Below are positions 62,018-64,000 of a stretch of DNA of 64,000 bases, in pieces. The stretch's first letter is position 1. Every line of letters begins with the position of its first letter. Under the pieces are notes generated by a model. The model was given only the letters and a program-made list of their open reading frames with translations, had not been told where the DNA came from and ran no database searches. Where the stretch lies: contig JANOGW010000045.1 in assembly GCA_031406155.1 (NCBI GenBank), positions 20,166 to 84,165 on the forward strand. The letters run 5' to 3'. Made by a program: the position numbers and the translations under genes. Source of the stretch: JACMNW01 sp031406155. Its GTDB lineage: Bacteria > Pseudomonadota > Alphaproteobacteria > Rhodobacterales > Rhodobacteraceae.

Positions 62018-62404
62018 ATGATGCCAGCCATGCCCGAACTCGCCGCGCCCGATCCCCTGCTTTTGCGCGTGCGCGCGCTGGCGGTAGTCAGCCTGCTGGC
62101 GCTGATCGCACTCGGCCTGGCCTGGGAGCTGTGGCTCGCGCCGACCGGCAACCGCACGCTGGCGCTGAAGGTGCTGCCGCTGGCGCTCGGCATCGCCGGC
62201 GTCTTGAAATTTCGCATGCACACCTATCGCTGGCTCAGCCTGCTGGTCTGGATCTACTTCACGGAAGGCGTGGTCCGCGCGACGGGCGCGCGCGGCATCG
62301 TGCTCGGGCTGGCGCTGGCCGAGGTGCTGCTCTGCCTGCTGCTCTTTGCGGCCTGCGTGATGCACGTGCGGCACCGCTTGCGCAAAGGCGCCGCGCCGGC
62401 ATGA
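62018..62404 (+). CDS. DUF2069 family membrane protein
   Basis: The 128-residue protein has four hydrophobic segments: VRALAVVSLLALIALGLAWELWL, LKVLPLALGIAGVLKFRMHTYRWLSLLVWIYFTEGVVRA and GIVLGLALAEVLLCLLLFAACVM. This matches DUF2069, common in Burkholderiales next to yihY-like and FAD-linked oxidase genes. In-frame ATGs at 62018, 62021 and 62030 are all possible starts. It overlaps the following gene by ATGA. Confidence 0.88.
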   Translation: MMPAMPELAAPDPLLLRVRALAVVSLLALIALGLAWELWLAPTGNRTLALKVLPLALGIAGVLKFRMHTYRWLSLLVWIYFTEGVVRATGARGIVLGLALAEVLLCLLLFAACVMHVRHRLRKGAAPA

Positions 62405-63306
62405 GTGCGGCGTTGCTCGATGGCTTGCGCGCCTGCGTCGGAGCGGCGCAGGTGCTCACCGAAGGCGACTTGTCGGCCTACGAACTCGATTGGCGCAAGC
62501 GCTGGCGTGGCAAGGCGCTGGCCGTCGTGCGGCCCGGCACAACGCACGAAGTGGCGGCCGTCGTGCGCGCTTGCGCGGCGCAGGGCACCGCCATCGTCAC
62601 GCAGGGCAGCAACACCGGCCTGGTCGGCGGTGGCGTGCCCGATGCCAGCGGCACCCAAGTGCTGCTGAGCCTGGCGCGCCTGAACCGCATCCGCGAGATC
62701 GACCGCGCCAATCACACGGCCACCGTCGAAGCCGGTTGCGTGCTGCAGGCCGTGCAGCAGGCCGCGGCCGATGCCGGCCTGCTGTTTCCGCTCAGCCTCG
62801 CCGCCGAAGGCAGTTGCACGATCGGCGGCAACCTGGCCACCAACGCCGGCGGTACCCAGGTGCTGCGCTTCGGCAACGCGCGCGACCTCTGCCTCGGGCT
62901 CGAAGTGGTGACCGCCGCCGGCGAGGTCTGGGACGGCCTGGCCGGCTTGCGCAAGGACAACACGGGTTACGACTTGCGCGACTTGTTGATCGGCAGTGAA
63001 GGCACGCTGGCGATCATCACCGCAGCGACCCTCGCGCTGCACCCACGGCCAGCGGCGACGATGACCGCCCTGGCGGCGTGCGCTTCGCTCGACGCTTGCG
63101 TGGCCCTGCTGGGCGCGGCGCAGCGGCGGCTCGGGCCCGGGCTGACCGGCTTCGAGGTGATGAACGGTTTTTCTCTTTCGCTGGTGGCGCAGCACATGCC
63201 GCAGTTGCGCCAGCCACTATCCCGCGCGCCGTGGACGGTGCTGGTCGAGCTGTCGGACAACGAAGGCGAGGCCCATGCGCGCGCGCAGTTCGAGGGCCTG
63301 CTTGCC
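62401..63306 (+). CDS. FAD-binding oxidase (GlcD / D-2-hydroxyacid dehydrogenase type), 3' truncated at the second join
   Basis: About 302 residues of a ~470-residue family are visible. The FAD_binding_4 domain is complete: VVRPGTTHEVAAVVRACA, QGSNTGLVGGGVPDASG, AAEGSCTIGGNLATNAGG, and YDLRDLLIGSEGTLAIIT. The FAD-oxidase C-terminal domain begins (PWTVLVELSDNEGEAHA) and breaks off after FEGLLA, where AT-rich DNA starts and a stop follows 11 codons later. The gene is not functional as drawn. Confidence 0.9.
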
Positions 63307-64000
63307 ATAAGATATTTTACCCTATTACAAACATCATAAAAATAAATAATCAAAAAAAACCAACCTAACCTCAAAATCCAATAAACACAAAATATTCTGT
63401 AATTCTGTATAGCCATCAAAATATAAAAGGCTTTTACGATAAAACAGATGATCGGTCTTAATCATCAGCACAGACCGTAAGCCCAAGACGGAACTTCCAT
63501 TTTTCTTAATCTTTATAGCTCTCTTTTTTTTCGTTCTATATAGCAAAAGATGCCGCTCATGACATAAAATAAATATAATTTTTTATTCAGCTCACATGCG
63601 AGCACCCAACACAAAAACCATGCCACAAGAAATCCTCAAGAGCTTTTTTTGGTTGTCAGTTCCAAATCTTAAGGAGGCATAAGTGAGTGAGTGAGTGAGA
63701 GAGGTGAAGAAAAAAAGATTAAATGCCACAAGACCAGGTGAATCTTCGACACGACAAAAAGTTATTGAACAATCAAAATCAATAAATTTAATTCCTTGGC
63801 GAATTATCTGATTATTAGACGTTTCTTTTGTTATAACGATTCGAGCCATATTATTGAGTCAATAATTTTCGCGAAACACGTTCGTTTTCCGATGAGTTCG
63901 CTGTCATCTTAAATGCCGACACGAAATTTTAAAGAAGTGATAAATGGAGAATGATGTCGATTTGTGCTGTTTTTTAGTTCGTTATTCTTCTTCTTTTTTT
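63307..64000. other. AT-rich, eukaryote-like non-coding DNA after chimeric join 2
   Basis: From 63307 the base composition switches abruptly from very GC-rich to strongly AT-rich, with many A and T runs (such as CTTCTTCTTTTTTTT at the very end). There is no credible gene; the longest open frames are short and of biased composition. A tetranucleotide microsatellite lies at 63683. This resembles animal or other eukaryotic intergenic DNA and is foreign to both bacterial segments. Confidence 0.75.
63683..63698. repeat. (GTGA)4 microsatellite
   Basis: Four tandem GTGA units are followed by GAGAG, within the AT-rich tail. Simple repeats of this kind are typical of eukaryotic DNA and are absent from the rest of the window. 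Confidence 0.85.

Noticed and set aside
61598..63306. Horizontal transfer of a betaproteobacterial gene block
   Set aside because: Both ends cut genes in mid-frame with no mobility gene, att site or tRNA, and the other side is eukaryote-like DNA. A chimeric assembly explains this more simply.
63592..63849. 85-codon open frame on the minus strand in the AT-rich tail
   Set aside because: It has no recognisable domain, biased residues and no ribosome site. It spans the GTGA microsatellite.

Overview
The first ~61.6 kb looks like chromosome of an alphaproteobacterium of the Rhodobacterales/Rhodobacteraceae type. The signs are GC-rich DNA with tightly overlapping ATGA/GTGA operons, the aerobic cobalamin pathway (cobG, cobF, cobN) under cobalamin riboswitches, a serC RNA motif, small families such as DUF2794, DUF1636, IalB and CbtAB, and short palindromic elements of a kind I associate with this order. 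The last ~2.4 kb does not belong to that genome. Positions ~61,598-63,306 are a betaproteobacterial (Burkholderiales-like) fragment, and ~63,307-64,000 is AT-rich, eukaryote-like DNA. Both joins cut genes in mid-frame, so the window end is best read as a chimeric assembly and not as gene transfer.

Layout. 1-9.5 kb is housekeeping: a cytochrome b/Tat-lipoprotein molybdoenzyme pair, a YcaQ-type DNA glycosylase coupled to a GFA-family protein, rlmN, an IalB-like protein, an asparaginase II, DUF2794, an NlpC/P60 hydrolase coupled to an M17 aminopeptidase, and a small helical protein. 9.5-11.5 kb is an inorganic-carbon set: beta-carbonic anhydrase, SbtA bicarbonate transporter and SbtB PII-like regulator.

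11.5-29.4 kb is the B12 island. cobQ and cobO are on the minus strand. A cobalamin riboswitch then leads DUF1636-cobW-cobN-cobG-cobH-cobI-cobJ, continuing as cobL-cobE-cobM-cobB-cobA-DUF1636, with cobK inserted on the opposite strand. A second cobalamin riboswitch leads cbtB-cbtA-cobF. Every corrin-ring methyltransferase is here, as are the precorrin-6A reductase, methylmutase, both amidating synthases, the adenosyltransferase and the large chelatase subunit. cobS, cobT, cobC/D and the nucleotide-loop genes are not in the window.

29.4-61.4 kb: zapE, a TSUP permease, the whole serine pathway (serB facing serC-serA), a metallophosphoesterase, fumarylacetoacetase, DUF1428, an MFS transporter, the pbpC/alpha-2-macroglobulin pair, a large hybrid histidine kinase, recQ, a YggT protein, a thioesterase, a UMF1 permease-mepA-phytase-like operon, yhhQ, a free-standing tiny gene with a 17-nt Shine-Dalgarno match, an arfB-phospho-lyase-kinase operon, and pncA-pncB. 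No tRNA, rRNA, CRISPR array, insertion sequence or prophage was seen.

The most interesting signals are the 18-codon locus at 56.4 kb, palindromic elements absorbed in frame into cobN (and perhaps cobG), the paired DUF1636 genes at both ends of the cob operon, the SbtAB/carbonic anhydrase cluster, and the two chimeric joins at the right end.
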